Below are positions 19,008 through 26,197 of a stretch of 64,000 nucleotides of DNA, one piece after another (position 1 is the first letter of the stretch; every line of letters starts with the position of its first letter). The translations under genes were made by a program, and so were the position numbers. Source of the DNA: Planctomycetaceae bacterium. GTDB lineage: Bacteria; Planctomycetota; Planctomycetia; Pirellulales; Thermoguttaceae. The stretch lies in the NCBI GenBank assembly GCA_012719125.1, contig JAAYAY010000028.1:100282-164281 (forward strand), written 5' to 3'. The notes under the pieces are model-generated. The model was given only the letters and a program-made list of their open reading frames with translations. It searched no databases and was not told the DNA's origin.

Positions 19008-19439
19008 TCACTCGCCGGATTCTCCGACCGCGGTGCCATCCTCCAACTCGGCCAGCACAGGCTGCCCCCAGCTCGAATTGTTCAGCGCGTCGTAATACGC
19101 CCGTGCCGTCTGGTCATCAGCCGCGGCGAACAGCTCTTTCAGCAACGCGAGCCGCGGGCGGACGTGAGTGGTCCGGGAGCCCGCCTCAGAATTCACCCGT
19201 TCGATGGCCCCCTCACGTTCCATCGCCTCCGCGGCCCGGGAGAAGCGTTTCCGCTCGGCCGGATCGAGGGGCCGGTCGAGCCATTCCACTAGCCTGAACG
19301 GGACGCCGAAGTGGCAGAAGCCGCTGGGGTGCCGATACAGGCCGTGCGGGCAGAGCCCCCCGAAATAGGCAGTGAACCCCGCGATTTCGTCCCGGATCAG
19401 GGCCTGCTCGTCTGGCATGGCAGGCCCCTCGGATGTCAC
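19008..19439 (-). CDS. Hypothetical cytoplasmic protein, winged-helix-like
   Basis: 143 residues, no signal or membrane segment; a second in-frame ATG at 19418 (MPDEQALIRDE) may be the true start. The stretch RKRFSRAAEAMEREGAIERVNSEAGSRTTHVRPR has the shape of a winged-helix recognition helix and wing, where substrate residues often sit in small DNA-binding proteins, but no family is certain. It lies inside the repeat-bracketed tRNA-His segment and upstream of it on the same strand is the HTH/toxin-like pair, 104 bases away. Confidence 0.5.
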   Translation of the reverse strand: MTSEGPAMPDEQALIRDEIAGFTAYFGGLCPHGLYRHPSGFCHFGVPFRLVEWLDRPLDPAERKRFSRAAEAMEREGAIERVNSEAGSRTTHVRPRLALLKELFAAADDQTARAYYDALNNSSWGQPVLAELEDGTAVGESGE

Positions 19440-19543
19440 GAAATAAACACTACCGAATCCGCCAACTCTTCCCTGGGCCCTTGGCGCTTTTTTTGTGCCA
19501 GGAAGGACGGATGATCAACTGGCGGATCTTCTGGCTGATAGCA

Positions 19544-19924
19544 TTATCGAGCAAGCTCAGGCTCGTCCTCGACGGAAAACGTGAGCCGCTTTCCGTACGC
19601 ATGCGCCAACCGATTGATCGTGTTGATCGTAGTGTTGGCGCAGAGGCCGTTTTCCAAGCGGCTGATTGCGGCTCGGTCCATGCCTGTTATGGAGGCGGCC
19701 TCTGCGAGGCTCATCTTGACATGCTGCCGCATCTCTTTGAGCGCGTGCGCTATCGCCTTGATATCAAGAAACTCGCCCAAGGTTGTGGGGGCCATATATT
19801 CACCGCTCTCGACGAGCGTCTCAAGCGATGGCCGTTCCTTCTGAAAAGAATCCCGAAGAGCCTTGATCCTGGCCATTTCTCCCGGACTTCGCTCGATCTT
19901 GCAGTGTACGCGTTGTCTTGCCAT
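19544..19924 (-). CDS. XRE-type HTH protein, probable antitoxin
   Basis: 126 residues. The C-terminal half is a helix-turn-helix of the XRE type: MRQHVKMSLAEAASITGM-DRAAISRLENG-NTTINTINRLAHAYG. The N-terminal half (GEMARIKALRDSFQKERPSLETLV) is the part often found in antitoxins that embrace a toxin. It follows a small toxin-like gene on the same strand with a gap of two bases, the usual arrangement of a toxin-antitoxin operon with the toxin first. It probably binds its own promoter upstream of 20202. Confidence 0.7.
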   Translation of the reverse strand: MARQRVHCKIERSPGEMARIKALRDSFQKERPSLETLVESGEYMAPTTLGEFLDIKAIAHALKEMRQHVKMSLAEAASITGMDRAAISRLENGLCANTTINTINRLAHAYGKRLTFSVEDEPELAR

Positions 19925-19926
19925 GG

Positions 19927-20202
19927 CTACCTCCCTTTTGGTTCAGGGACGTCGTAGGCGGTAACGGGGTACATGGTCTTCGGATTGTCATCGATAAGCT
20001 CAATGACCACAGCAATAAACCTGCCTGTGCTTGTGTATCCAAACACGACGGAGTTGTCACTGCTCCGACTGGGCACCGTCTCGTTGTCTCTGTTGAGCAG
20101 CACGTCCTCGACCTCATCCATGTCCAGGCCGTGCTGTAGTATGTGCTGCACATTCCCGTCAGGGTCGTCTTCCAGGTCCCAGATCACATGTGCATCAATC
20201 AC
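19927..20202 (-). CDS. Small BrnT/DUF4258-like protein, probable toxin
   Basis: 91 residues. The sequence VQHILQHGLDMDEVEDVLLN (His-containing helix), VFGYTSTGRFIAVVIELI (beta hairpin) and YPVTAYDVPE (terminal strand) fits the BrnT/RelE-like RNase fold seen in BrnT and DUF4258 proteins. Such toxins cut mRNA in the cytoplasm. The neighbouring HTH gene starts two bases after the stop. The catalytic residues of BrnT are not all recognisable, so activity is inferred from context. Confidence 0.6.
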   Translation of the reverse strand: MIDAHVIWDLEDDPDGNVQHILQHGLDMDEVEDVLLNRDNETVPSRSSDNSVVFGYTSTGRFIAVVIELIDDNPKTMYPVTAYDVPEPKGR

Positions 20203-20325
20203 TATATCGTCTCGCCACAGGCGTCTGTTGATATATTTTACAGCGCCCCAGTGTCGCTGGCAACCACGAAAGTCAGATTCCCCGGGATCACCCGTTGTCT
20301 TGTTGCGGGATCAGCGGGATCTGGC

Positions 20326-20522
20326 CAGATCGAGCCCAATTTCGCAAGAAGATGCTCCAGAGAGATTCCCCATCTCTCGGGTGTTCCTAACGGCGAGAAA
20401 ACCAAATGACTGTTCCGGGCAGGCCGTTCAAGATTCGGCCAAAAGAGAAGCCGTTGTAAGTCTTTATCTTACAACGGCTTAATTCAGGGTGGAAGAAGGG
20501 ACTCGAACCCTCGACACCTGGA
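20326..20522. repeat. 197-bp direct repeat, right copy, overlapping tRNA-His
   Basis: Right partner of 17133-17329. Because it overlaps the 3' part of a functional tRNA gene, this copy is probably the original locus or the element-restored one. Confidence 0.85.
20448..20480 (-). terminator. Terminator hairpin downstream of tRNA-His
   Basis: On the minus strand AAGCCGTTGTAAG and CTTACAACGGCTT form a 13-bp stem with a seven-base loop, followed by CTCTTTT. It starts 8 bases after the tRNA 3' end. The same hairpin sits in the left repeat copy. Confidence 0.8.
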
Positions 20523-20561
20523 TCCACAATCCAGTGCTCTAACCAACTGAGCTACATCCAC
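20488..20561 (-). tRNA. tRNA-His (GTG anticodon)
   Basis: Read on the minus strand, the anticodon arm is CTGGA-TTGTGGA-TCCAG, giving anticodon GTG. D-arm AGCTCAGTTGGTTAGAGC and T-arm GAGGGTTCGAGTCCCTT are standard. The base before position 1 is G and the discriminator base is C, the G-1:C73 pair diagnostic of histidine tRNA. One U-U mismatch lies in the acceptor stem. CCA is not encoded. Confidence 0.95.
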
Positions 20562-20694
20562 CATCGGGACCGAGAAAGCCACTATAAGTTGGGTCGGGCG
20601 GGGCGTCAATAGGGGGTGTCTGTACGGTCCTGCTGTGGGGTGCTGTTGCGGTTTCGTCGAGGGGACTGCAATGGGAACTGGCGAGGTCGGGTCT

Positions 20695-21096
20695 TCAATA
20701 CGGAAAGCGTTCGTCGACCGGGGAGTTGGAGAGTTCGACGAGGAAACCGGCCAGTCGCTCAACGAGGACTTCCACGAGGCGGCGTCCCTTGTCGGCCCTG
20801 GCGGCATGGGGGTAGCCGGCGCCGCTGTTCGTGGTCAGGAGGTGCCAGGGACGGGTGATGGAAACCCAGCCGCGGTTGACGGCGTCGAACCTGGTTTCGG
20901 ACTTGATGCCGTCGTCGCCGACGAGGTTCCCCTGGTCGTCGCGGAGGACGAGTTCGGGGCAGTATCGGCGGACGTGGAAGGACAAGCTCGCGGGACGATT
21001 CCCGCTATTGGGTGGTTGAATTGGATTGCAGCCTTCGGATGCTTCTCTTACCATATAGGGCTGGTATATCTTGGCGATGCTGAGATCAGACCGCAC
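20695..21096 (-). pseudogene. C-terminal fragment of a creatininase-family protein
   Basis: The last 60 residues (SITRPWHLLTTNSGAGYPHA, ADKGRRLVEVLVERLAGFLV, ELSNSPVDERFPY) match the C-terminal pattern of creatininase-family amidohydrolases, where a G-x-P-x-x-A-x-x-x-K-G-R-R segment precedes the last helix. The metal-binding N-terminal two thirds, with the conserved E-x-H and D motifs, is missing. The open frame starts within unrelated sequence near 21096, just 5' of the divergent FHA gene. It is a truncated, presumably dead gene. Confidence 0.6.
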
Positions 21097-21128
21097 GACT
21101 CATCTGGGGACGGTCGACTGCGGAGAGG

Positions 21129-21680
21129 ATGACCATGACTCTCGTTCTGTATGACATGCTGCTCAATCTGCAATATCCGATCCCGGCGAAAGACATTGTC
21201 GTCTACGGGAAGGAGGGGGGGAAGGAGTGCGACGTCTGTGTGGGGACGAACAAGTATGACCCGACCCGGACCATCGACGACGAAGAGAAGATCGTGATGA
21301 ATTTTGTGCTGAGTGCGGTTTCTCACCAGCATTTCATCATCGACCGCCGCGGCGTGAACGAAGCGGGGGAAGGGATGGTGGTGAAGGATCTCAGCCGCAA
21401 TGGCACCTTCGTGAGTCTTGAGGGCGGAGAGTTCGTCAAGGTGGAGCGGGTGGTTGACGGCAACTTCGATTCGGTGGCCGGTTTGCCCATCACGCTCGGT
21501 TCGCGGATCCGGCTCGGGAGCGAGTCGGACCATCGTCTCGAAGTGATGACCGACGTGGCTGCCAGCGGCGTCATTGAAGCGTTCGTGTCTGTGCGGGAGC
21601 TGATGCAGGAGCCGGCGGAAGAGCCCAAGGCGAAGAAGAAGGAAAAGAAGAAGGGGTTCTTTGGGCTATTCGGCCGATAG
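21129..21680 (+). CDS. FHA domain protein
   Basis: 183 residues. An FHA domain covers roughly residues 20-140, with the phosphothreonine-binding elements SAVSHQHFIID and VVKDLSRNGTFVS. The tail (EEPKAKKKEKKKGFFGLFGR) is a lysine-rich linker ending in an amphipathic GFFGLFGR that could touch the membrane. FHA proteins read Ser/Thr phosphorylation, and planctomycetes have many Ser/Thr kinases, though none is encoded nearby. The start is preceded by GGAGAGG. Confidence 0.85.
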   Translation: MTMTLVLYDMLLNLQYPIPAKDIVVYGKEGGKECDVCVGTNKYDPTRTIDDEEKIVMNFVLSAVSHQHFIIDRRGVNEAGEGMVVKDLSRNGTFVSLEGGEFVKVERVVDGNFDSVAGLPITLGSRIRLGSESDHRLEVMTDVAASGVIEAFVSVRELMQEPAEEPKAKKKEKKKGFFGLFGR

Positions 21681-21685
21681 TTCTG

Positions 21686-23782
21686 TCACTTCCCCGCACG
21701 GATTTGGTAGAGTTGGGTGCCGACATTGCGGCAGGCCTGGATGGTTTCGGGGTAGGGGGTATCGCAGACGTCGAGGAAGCCGATCTGGTAATTCTCTCCG
21801 TCGCCGCGCCCGGTGGTCGCCTGTTCGCCGAACTGGAACCAGTGGGTGCCGACGATGGCCGGATGTTCCAGGGCGCCGCGGACGTAGCTCTCGTAGGCTT
21901 TGGCTCGCTCGTCCTGATTGGCGACGGGCTTCAGGCCGGTATGGAACATGCCGCGGTCGAGGGCTCCGAAATGGAACTCGCCGATGACGACGGGCTTGTC
22001 GACGCCCTCGGGCAGTTCGAGATCGGCGACCGAATACTGGTACTTATTGAAGCTGACGACGTCGCAGTATTTGGCGGCCGCGACCACGGCACGGTCGTGG
22101 ACCCAGGCGAATCGGCAGCCCAGGTACATCGTGTTGGGGGCGACGGCCTTGACCGCGTCGCGGCAGACGCGGAAGTACTCTTCGGCAATCCGGGTGGAGA
22201 AGGCTTCCAGGTCCGGGCGAGCTTTCGCCTTGTCCGGCGGGGTCTGCGAGTCGAGCAGTGCGTCCCAGGAGGCGTGGTTGGTCTGCCAGACGCGGTTGAG
22301 GGCGGCGATGCCGGCGTACTTGGCCTTGAGGTCGGCGACGAAGGCCTGCTTGGCCGCTTGCTCCTTCGGCGAAGCGAGGGCGGCGGTGGCCAGGGACAGT
22401 TCCTCGCCCCAGGCCAACTCGTTGTCGACGAAGTAGCCCAGGCACCAGGGATCGTCGGCCGACTTGTCTTCTTCGGCGGCCAGGCGATTGTCGAGACTGG
22501 TGCGGAAGGTCGGTTCGAAGGGATCCGGGAACTTGCCCCAGTAGCCTTCGCTGCCTTCAAGCGGTTTGCGGCTGACGCTGATCGAGACGACATACGGGGT
22601 CCGGCGGAGCAGGTAGATTGCTTCATCAGACCAGTTGGCGATGGTGTTCATTCCCCAACTGCGAAGTCTCGCGTGACACAACTCGCGATGGGTCGACTGC
22701 CAGCCCTCGCCGTACTTCCGCAACAGGTTGGCGCCGGTGAAGTTGAAGGTCTCGTAGCGTTTGCCCTGGTAGTATCCGTGCGGAGCCCAGGAACCCCGGC
22801 CGTAGAACACGCCGTAGGGCGAGTTGCGGTCGGGAAGTCCCGCAAAATAATGCAGGCGATCGCTGATGGGGGTGGTGGCGTTGGAAGCGTGAACGCAATC
22901 GATGCCGTGGGACCAGAAGAAGCAACCGGTCGGATCGACGAGCCACCACTTGCCGTCGTGTTTCGCGGGATAGAAATGTCCGGTGGCCTTGAGCTTGGGG
23001 CCGGCCGCCCAGCCGCCGTATTCATTCCAATCGCGAGGCGAGGGGTGGGCTTCGAGGTCGGTTTTCTCTTCGGCTGCCGCACGCCGGAGATCGGCTTCGG
23101 AGTGGGTCTTGCCGGGCCAATCCTTGTGGGCGTATTGGCCGAACTTGTCGATGAGCGGGAAGAGGGCTTCTTCCGTTTCGGGGATGGGGTCGAGGCCGGC
23201 GGTGCCGACGGTGCGGAGGTTGTCGATGAGGAAGTGATGTTCCTTCTTGGGATCGGCGACAAAGATCAGGAGCGCGTCGACGCGGCTGGGGTCGATGCCC
23301 TGGTCGAGCAGGGCGCCGCCGGGGTATCCGCGCATGCCGTAGAGTTTTTCTCTGAGCTTGGTAGGCATACGACGGCGGAGCGTCACGTTGAGTGTCGCGA
23401 GGGCCCCGGGGGCAATCTCGGTGCCTTCCTGGTAGTAGACGCGCTGGCCGTCGAAATCGGGCGTGTCGAGCCGGCAGTTGACTCGGACGGTTTCGGTGCC
23501 GAGGTTCTTGACGTCGACGGCGACCTGTCGGCAGCCGCTCATGTTCCAGAGCCCCTTGGCCGGCTTGAGGGTAATGCCGGGCCAACGCTGGGTGGTGCCG
23601 GTTTTCAGTTCCAGCCAGGTGTTGCCGTCGAGCCTGGTGAGGGAGGCGTCGACGTCGCGTTTTTCGACGGCGGCGAGGTCGAAATCGCCTTCGAAGTCGA
23701 AGAGGAGTTCCTCGGAGTGAAGGGGAACGGAGAGGAGCAAGATCGCCAGGAACGGGAGGATAGCGAAGGGGCGGGCGGGCAT
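21686..23782 (-). CDS. Secreted GH50-like beta-agarase
   Basis: 698 residues from the ATG at 23782, which gives a clean signal peptide (MPARPFAILPFLAILLLSVPLHS); the frame stays open upstream only through a tandem repeat. Residues 25-170 form a carbohydrate-binding-like beta domain ending in HHFLIDNLRTVG. The catalytic domain has FGQYAHKDWPGKTHSEADL, SWGMNTIANWSD, the acid/base glutamate in YFVDNELAWG and the nucleophile in VVIGEFHFGA, as in GH50/GH42-like agarases. It would cut agarose or similar galactans outside the cell or in the periplasm. It is convergent with the FHA gene, 5 bases apart. Confidence 0.85.
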   Translation of the reverse strand: MPARPFAILPFLAILLLSVPLHSEELLFDFEGDFDLAAVEKRDVDASLTRLDGNTWLELKTGTTQRWPGITLKPAKGLWNMSGCRQVAVDVKNLGTETVRVNCRLDTPDFDGQRVYYQEGTEIAPGALATLNVTLRRRMPTKLREKLYGMRGYPGGALLDQGIDPSRVDALLIFVADPKKEHHFLIDNLRTVGTAGLDPIPETEEALFPLIDKFGQYAHKDWPGKTHSEADLRRAAAEEKTDLEAHPSPRDWNEYGGWAAGPKLKATGHFYPAKHDGKWWLVDPTGCFFWSHGIDCVHASNATTPISDRLHYFAGLPDRNSPYGVFYGRGSWAPHGYYQGKRYETFNFTGANLLRKYGEGWQSTHRELCHARLRSWGMNTIANWSDEAIYLLRRTPYVVSISVSRKPLEGSEGYWGKFPDPFEPTFRTSLDNRLAAEEDKSADDPWCLGYFVDNELAWGEELSLATAALASPKEQAAKQAFVADLKAKYAGIAALNRVWQTNHASWDALLDSQTPPDKAKARPDLEAFSTRIAEEYFRVCRDAVKAVAPNTMYLGCRFAWVHDRAVVAAAKYCDVVSFNKYQYSVADLELPEGVDKPVVIGEFHFGALDRGMFHTGLKPVANQDERAKAYESYVRGALEHPAIVGTHWFQFGEQATTGRGDGENYQIGFLDVCDTPYPETIQACRNVGTQLYQIRAGK

Positions 23783-23877
23783 GGAGGGGCACTCCTGGTG
23801 TGCGGCAGAGCGGGGGTGGGGAGACCTCTTATTGTAGCAGAAGGCAGGGGAGGGAACACGGAGGGAGGGTTCGGCAG

Positions 23878-24126
23878 CAGGGGAACTGCAAAGTAGCAGG
23901 CACGCTCCGCCGTGCCGTCCGCCAAAGAAGGTAGCAGGCACGCTCCGCCGTGCCGTCCGCCAAAGAAGGTAGCAGGCACGCTCCGCCGTGCCGTCCGCCA
24001 AAGAAAGTAGCAGGCACGCTCCGCCGTGCCGTCCGCAGAACTGCCGGAAATCCCGATTTCCCGCCAGCGGCGCTCGGAGAGCGCCTGCTGCTTTTCCTGC
24101 CACGAGAGGACTTTGCAGTTCTCCTG
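23878..24126. mobile_element. MITE-like element, long copy with internal 38-bp tandem repeats
   Basis: The ends CAGGGGAACTGC and GCAGTTCTCCTG form a terminal inverted repeat with one mismatch. Inside, a 38-base unit (beginning GTAGCAGGCACGCTCCGCCG) is repeated from 23893 to about 24036, almost four times, followed by AACTGCCGGAAA, GATTTCCC and CGGCGCTCGGAG blocks. The same blocks in the same order make up the 127-bp element at 44136-44262, which has only one unit. No transposase is encoded, so it would depend on another element. Confidence 0.75.
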
Positions 24127-24210
24127 GGTTCGGCAGATGGATATGGGCGATGGTGGGGGGAGTTACCTTCTTCGCTGGCGGTTCTCTCGTCGGTGAGGTG
24201 GCGGGGCTTC

Positions 24211-24240
24211 TGTCCTCGCTTACGCTTCGGGTTGGTGTGG
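24211..24240 (+). repeat. Short repeat TCCTCGCTnrCGCTTCGGGTT, first of four copies
   Basis: A motif of about 30 bases recurs at 24211-24240, 26097-26126, 26152-26181 and 30338-30367, always on the plus strand and always within about 100 bases upstream of a gene start (24313, 26198 and 30404). The core CGCTTCGGGTT is constant apart from one CGTTTCGGG copy. It could be a dispersed repeat or a shared regulatory element. Confidence 0.55.
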
Positions 24241-24312
24241 GTTGTTGTGGGGTGTTGGAGGAGTTACAAATGAGACGCTGTGGTGTTTCCGTTCATCCGG
24301 AGAGGCGAAACT

Positions 24313-25227
24313 ATGAACTCTTCTGATTGCAGAGTCACGCGGAGAGCTGTGCTGGTACGGGCGGCGCAGGCGGCGGTGGCGGCCGGGGTGGCGTCGCGGT
24401 GTCAACTCGCGGCCGCGGAGAAATCGCCGGCCCGTTTTCCGGACTATGAGATCTGGGATATGCACGGGCATCTGACGTCGCCGGGGGCTACGCCCAAGGA
24501 GAAGATCACCAATCTCCTGAGGGCGGCCGATCGGATGGGAATTGAGCGGGTGATCGTGTTCATGGGCTATCCGTGGACTTACGAGCCGACGCCCGACGAC
24601 ATGCGGCGGGAGAACGACCAGGTGCTCGAGGCCGTGGCGGGTTCGGGAGGTCGCGCTTACGGCTTTGTTTACGTCAACCCGCGGCATACGGAGGCGAGCC
24701 TGGCCGAGATGGATCGGTGCATTGAGGGCGGGCCGATGGTTGGGGTGAAGTTGTGGGTGGCCGTGCGTTGCTTCGAGGAGTGCCTGGATCCGATCGTGGA
24801 GCGTGCCACGGAGTTGAAGGCGCCGGTGCTTCAGCACACGTGGTACAAGATCACGGGGAACCTGCCCGGCGAATCGACGGCGGGGGACCTGGCGATTCTG
24901 GCGGCACGGCATCCGAAGGCGACCTTCATTGCCGCGCACACGGGGGGCGACTGGGAACTTGGCATTCGGGCGATCCGCGGTCTGCCCAACGTGACCGCCG
25001 AGATTTGCGGCGGCAATCCGACGGCGGGTTTCGTCGAGATGGCGGTTCGTGAACTGGGGGCCGAGCGGGTCATGTACGGGAGCGACTATTCCGGGCGGAG
25101 CTTCGCCTCGCAATTGGCGAAGGTCTACGGAGCCGACATCTCGGAGGAGGCCAAGCGATTGATTCTGGCGGGGAATATCAAGCGGATGCTTGCACCGATC
25201 TTCAAGGCGAAGGGGATGACACTATGA
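24313..25227 (+). CDS. Tat-exported amidohydrolase family protein
   Basis: 304 residues from ATG 24313. The twin-arginine signal (TRRAVLVRAAQAAVAAGVAS) makes export likely; an upstream in-frame start at 24280 would lengthen the n-region. Metal-binding motifs of the amidohydrolase-2/TIM-barrel family are present: WDMHGHL near residue 55, VLQHTWYK, AAHTGGDWE and GSDYSGR. The last two form the strand-6 histidine and strand-8 aspartate sites. Its reaction is unknown; relatives are decarboxylases or hydrolases. The stop overlaps the start of the next amidohydrolase gene (ATGA), implying translational coupling. Confidence 0.8.
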   Translation: MNSSDCRVTRRAVLVRAAQAAVAAGVASRCQLAAAEKSPARFPDYEIWDMHGHLTSPGATPKEKITNLLRAADRMGIERVIVFMGYPWTYEPTPDDMRRENDQVLEAVAGSGGRAYGFVYVNPRHTEASLAEMDRCIEGGPMVGVKLWVAVRCFEECLDPIVERATELKAPVLQHTWYKITGNLPGESTAGDLAILAARHPKATFIAAHTGGDWELGIRAIRGLPNVTAEICGGNPTAGFVEMAVRELGAERVMYGSDYSGRSFASQLAKVYGADISEEAKRLILAGNIKRMLAPIFKAKGMTL

Positions 25228-25994
25228 TCGTCGACGTGAACGTTCACCTGTCGCGCTGGCCGTTTCGAAGACTGGCTTGCGACGAGTTGCCGAGGTTGAT
25301 TGAGAAGCTTCAGGCCGGGGGCGTGGACCAGGCCTGGGCGGCGAGTTTCGACGCGGTCTTTCACAAGGACGTTGCGGCGGTCAATTCGCGATTGGCGGCC
25401 GATTGCCGCAAGACGCGGCCGGGGATGCTGCTGCCGTTCGGCACGGTCAACCCGACGCTGCCGGATTGGCGAGAGGACGTGAGGCGATGCCACGAGGAGC
25501 ACAAGATGCCGGGGGTACGGCTCTATCCGGGCTATCATGGGTACGCACTCGACGCTCCTGAGCTGGCCGAACTGCTCACGATGGCGGAGGAGCGGGGGCT
25601 TGTCGTGCAGGTTGTGGTCCGCCTGGAAGACACGCGGATGCAGCACCCCTTGATGCGGGTGGAGGACGTGGATCCGAAGCCGTTGGCGGAACTGGTTGCG
25701 GCGCGCCCCAAGCTCCGCGTGGTAGTCCTGAATGCACTGAAGGGGGTGCGGGCCGGCGTGCTTGCTGCGCTGGTTGCGGCCGGGCAGGTCTATTTCGAGA
25801 TTTCGATGCTGGAAGGCGTGGAGGGGATCGCCAATCTGCTGGGTCAGGTTCCGGCCGAGCGGCTACTGTTCGGTTCCCACCTGCCGATGTTTGTGCTGGA
25901 ATCGGCGCTGCTCAAGCTGCAGGAATCGGAGCTTACGGCGGCTCAGATTGAGGCGATCACGCATGGGAATGCGGAGCGGCTGCTGAATGGGTAA
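25224..25994 (+). CDS. Second amidohydrolase family protein
   Basis: 256 residues, no signal peptide. It begins MIVDVNVHLSRWPFRR, the strand-1 metal site of the family in altered form (D-x-N-x-H). Further pieces are KMPGVRLYPGYHGYAL, VVQVVVRLEDTRMQHP and LLFGSHLPMF. In strand 8 the usual G-(S/T)-D is GSH, so the catalytic aspartate appears replaced. It may be inactive or have changed chemistry. The start codon overlaps the stop of the exported paralogue, so the pair is one operon and perhaps one complex, though one partner carries a Tat signal and the other does not. Confidence 0.75.
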   Translation: MIVDVNVHLSRWPFRRLACDELPRLIEKLQAGGVDQAWAASFDAVFHKDVAAVNSRLAADCRKTRPGMLLPFGTVNPTLPDWREDVRRCHEEHKMPGVRLYPGYHGYALDAPELAELLTMAEERGLVVQVVVRLEDTRMQHPLMRVEDVDPKPLAELVAARPKLRVVVLNALKGVRAGVLAALVAAGQVYFEISMLEGVEGIANLLGQVPAERLLFGSHLPMFVLESALLKLQESELTAAQIEAITHGNAERLLNG

Positions 25995-26197
25995 GGAATG
26001 ACAGGCGAAGCGTGAGGGGGTTTCACGCCAAGGCGTCAGGACGCAAAGGAGCAAGCAAAGGAGAAGATTGGGGGGCTGGGGACGTGGAAGGCCGGCTGTC
26101 CTCGCTGGCGCTTCGGGTTGGTATGGGGGGGGGATTGGAGAATGGGTCTGCTGTCCTCGCTTGCGTTTCGGGTTGGTATTTGAGAAGGAGATCTAGC

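Noticed and set aside
20635..21132. A 165-codon plus-strand frame between tRNA-His and the FHA gene
   Set aside because: The opposite strand carries a recognisable creatininase C-terminus, so this frame is its antisense shadow.
21704..23896. A 730-codon plus-strand frame opposite the agarase
   Set aside because: The agarase on the minus strand has signal peptide and catalytic glutamates; the opposite frame has only alanine/glycine/valine-rich filler.
23893..24036. CRISPR array
   Set aside because: The 38-base units are contiguous with no spacers and no cas genes are near, so this is a plain tandem repeat.
23782..24103. N-terminal extension of the agarase gene to 24103
   Set aside because: The extra codons run through 38-base tandem repeats of a MITE-like element and precede a perfectly good start and signal peptide.
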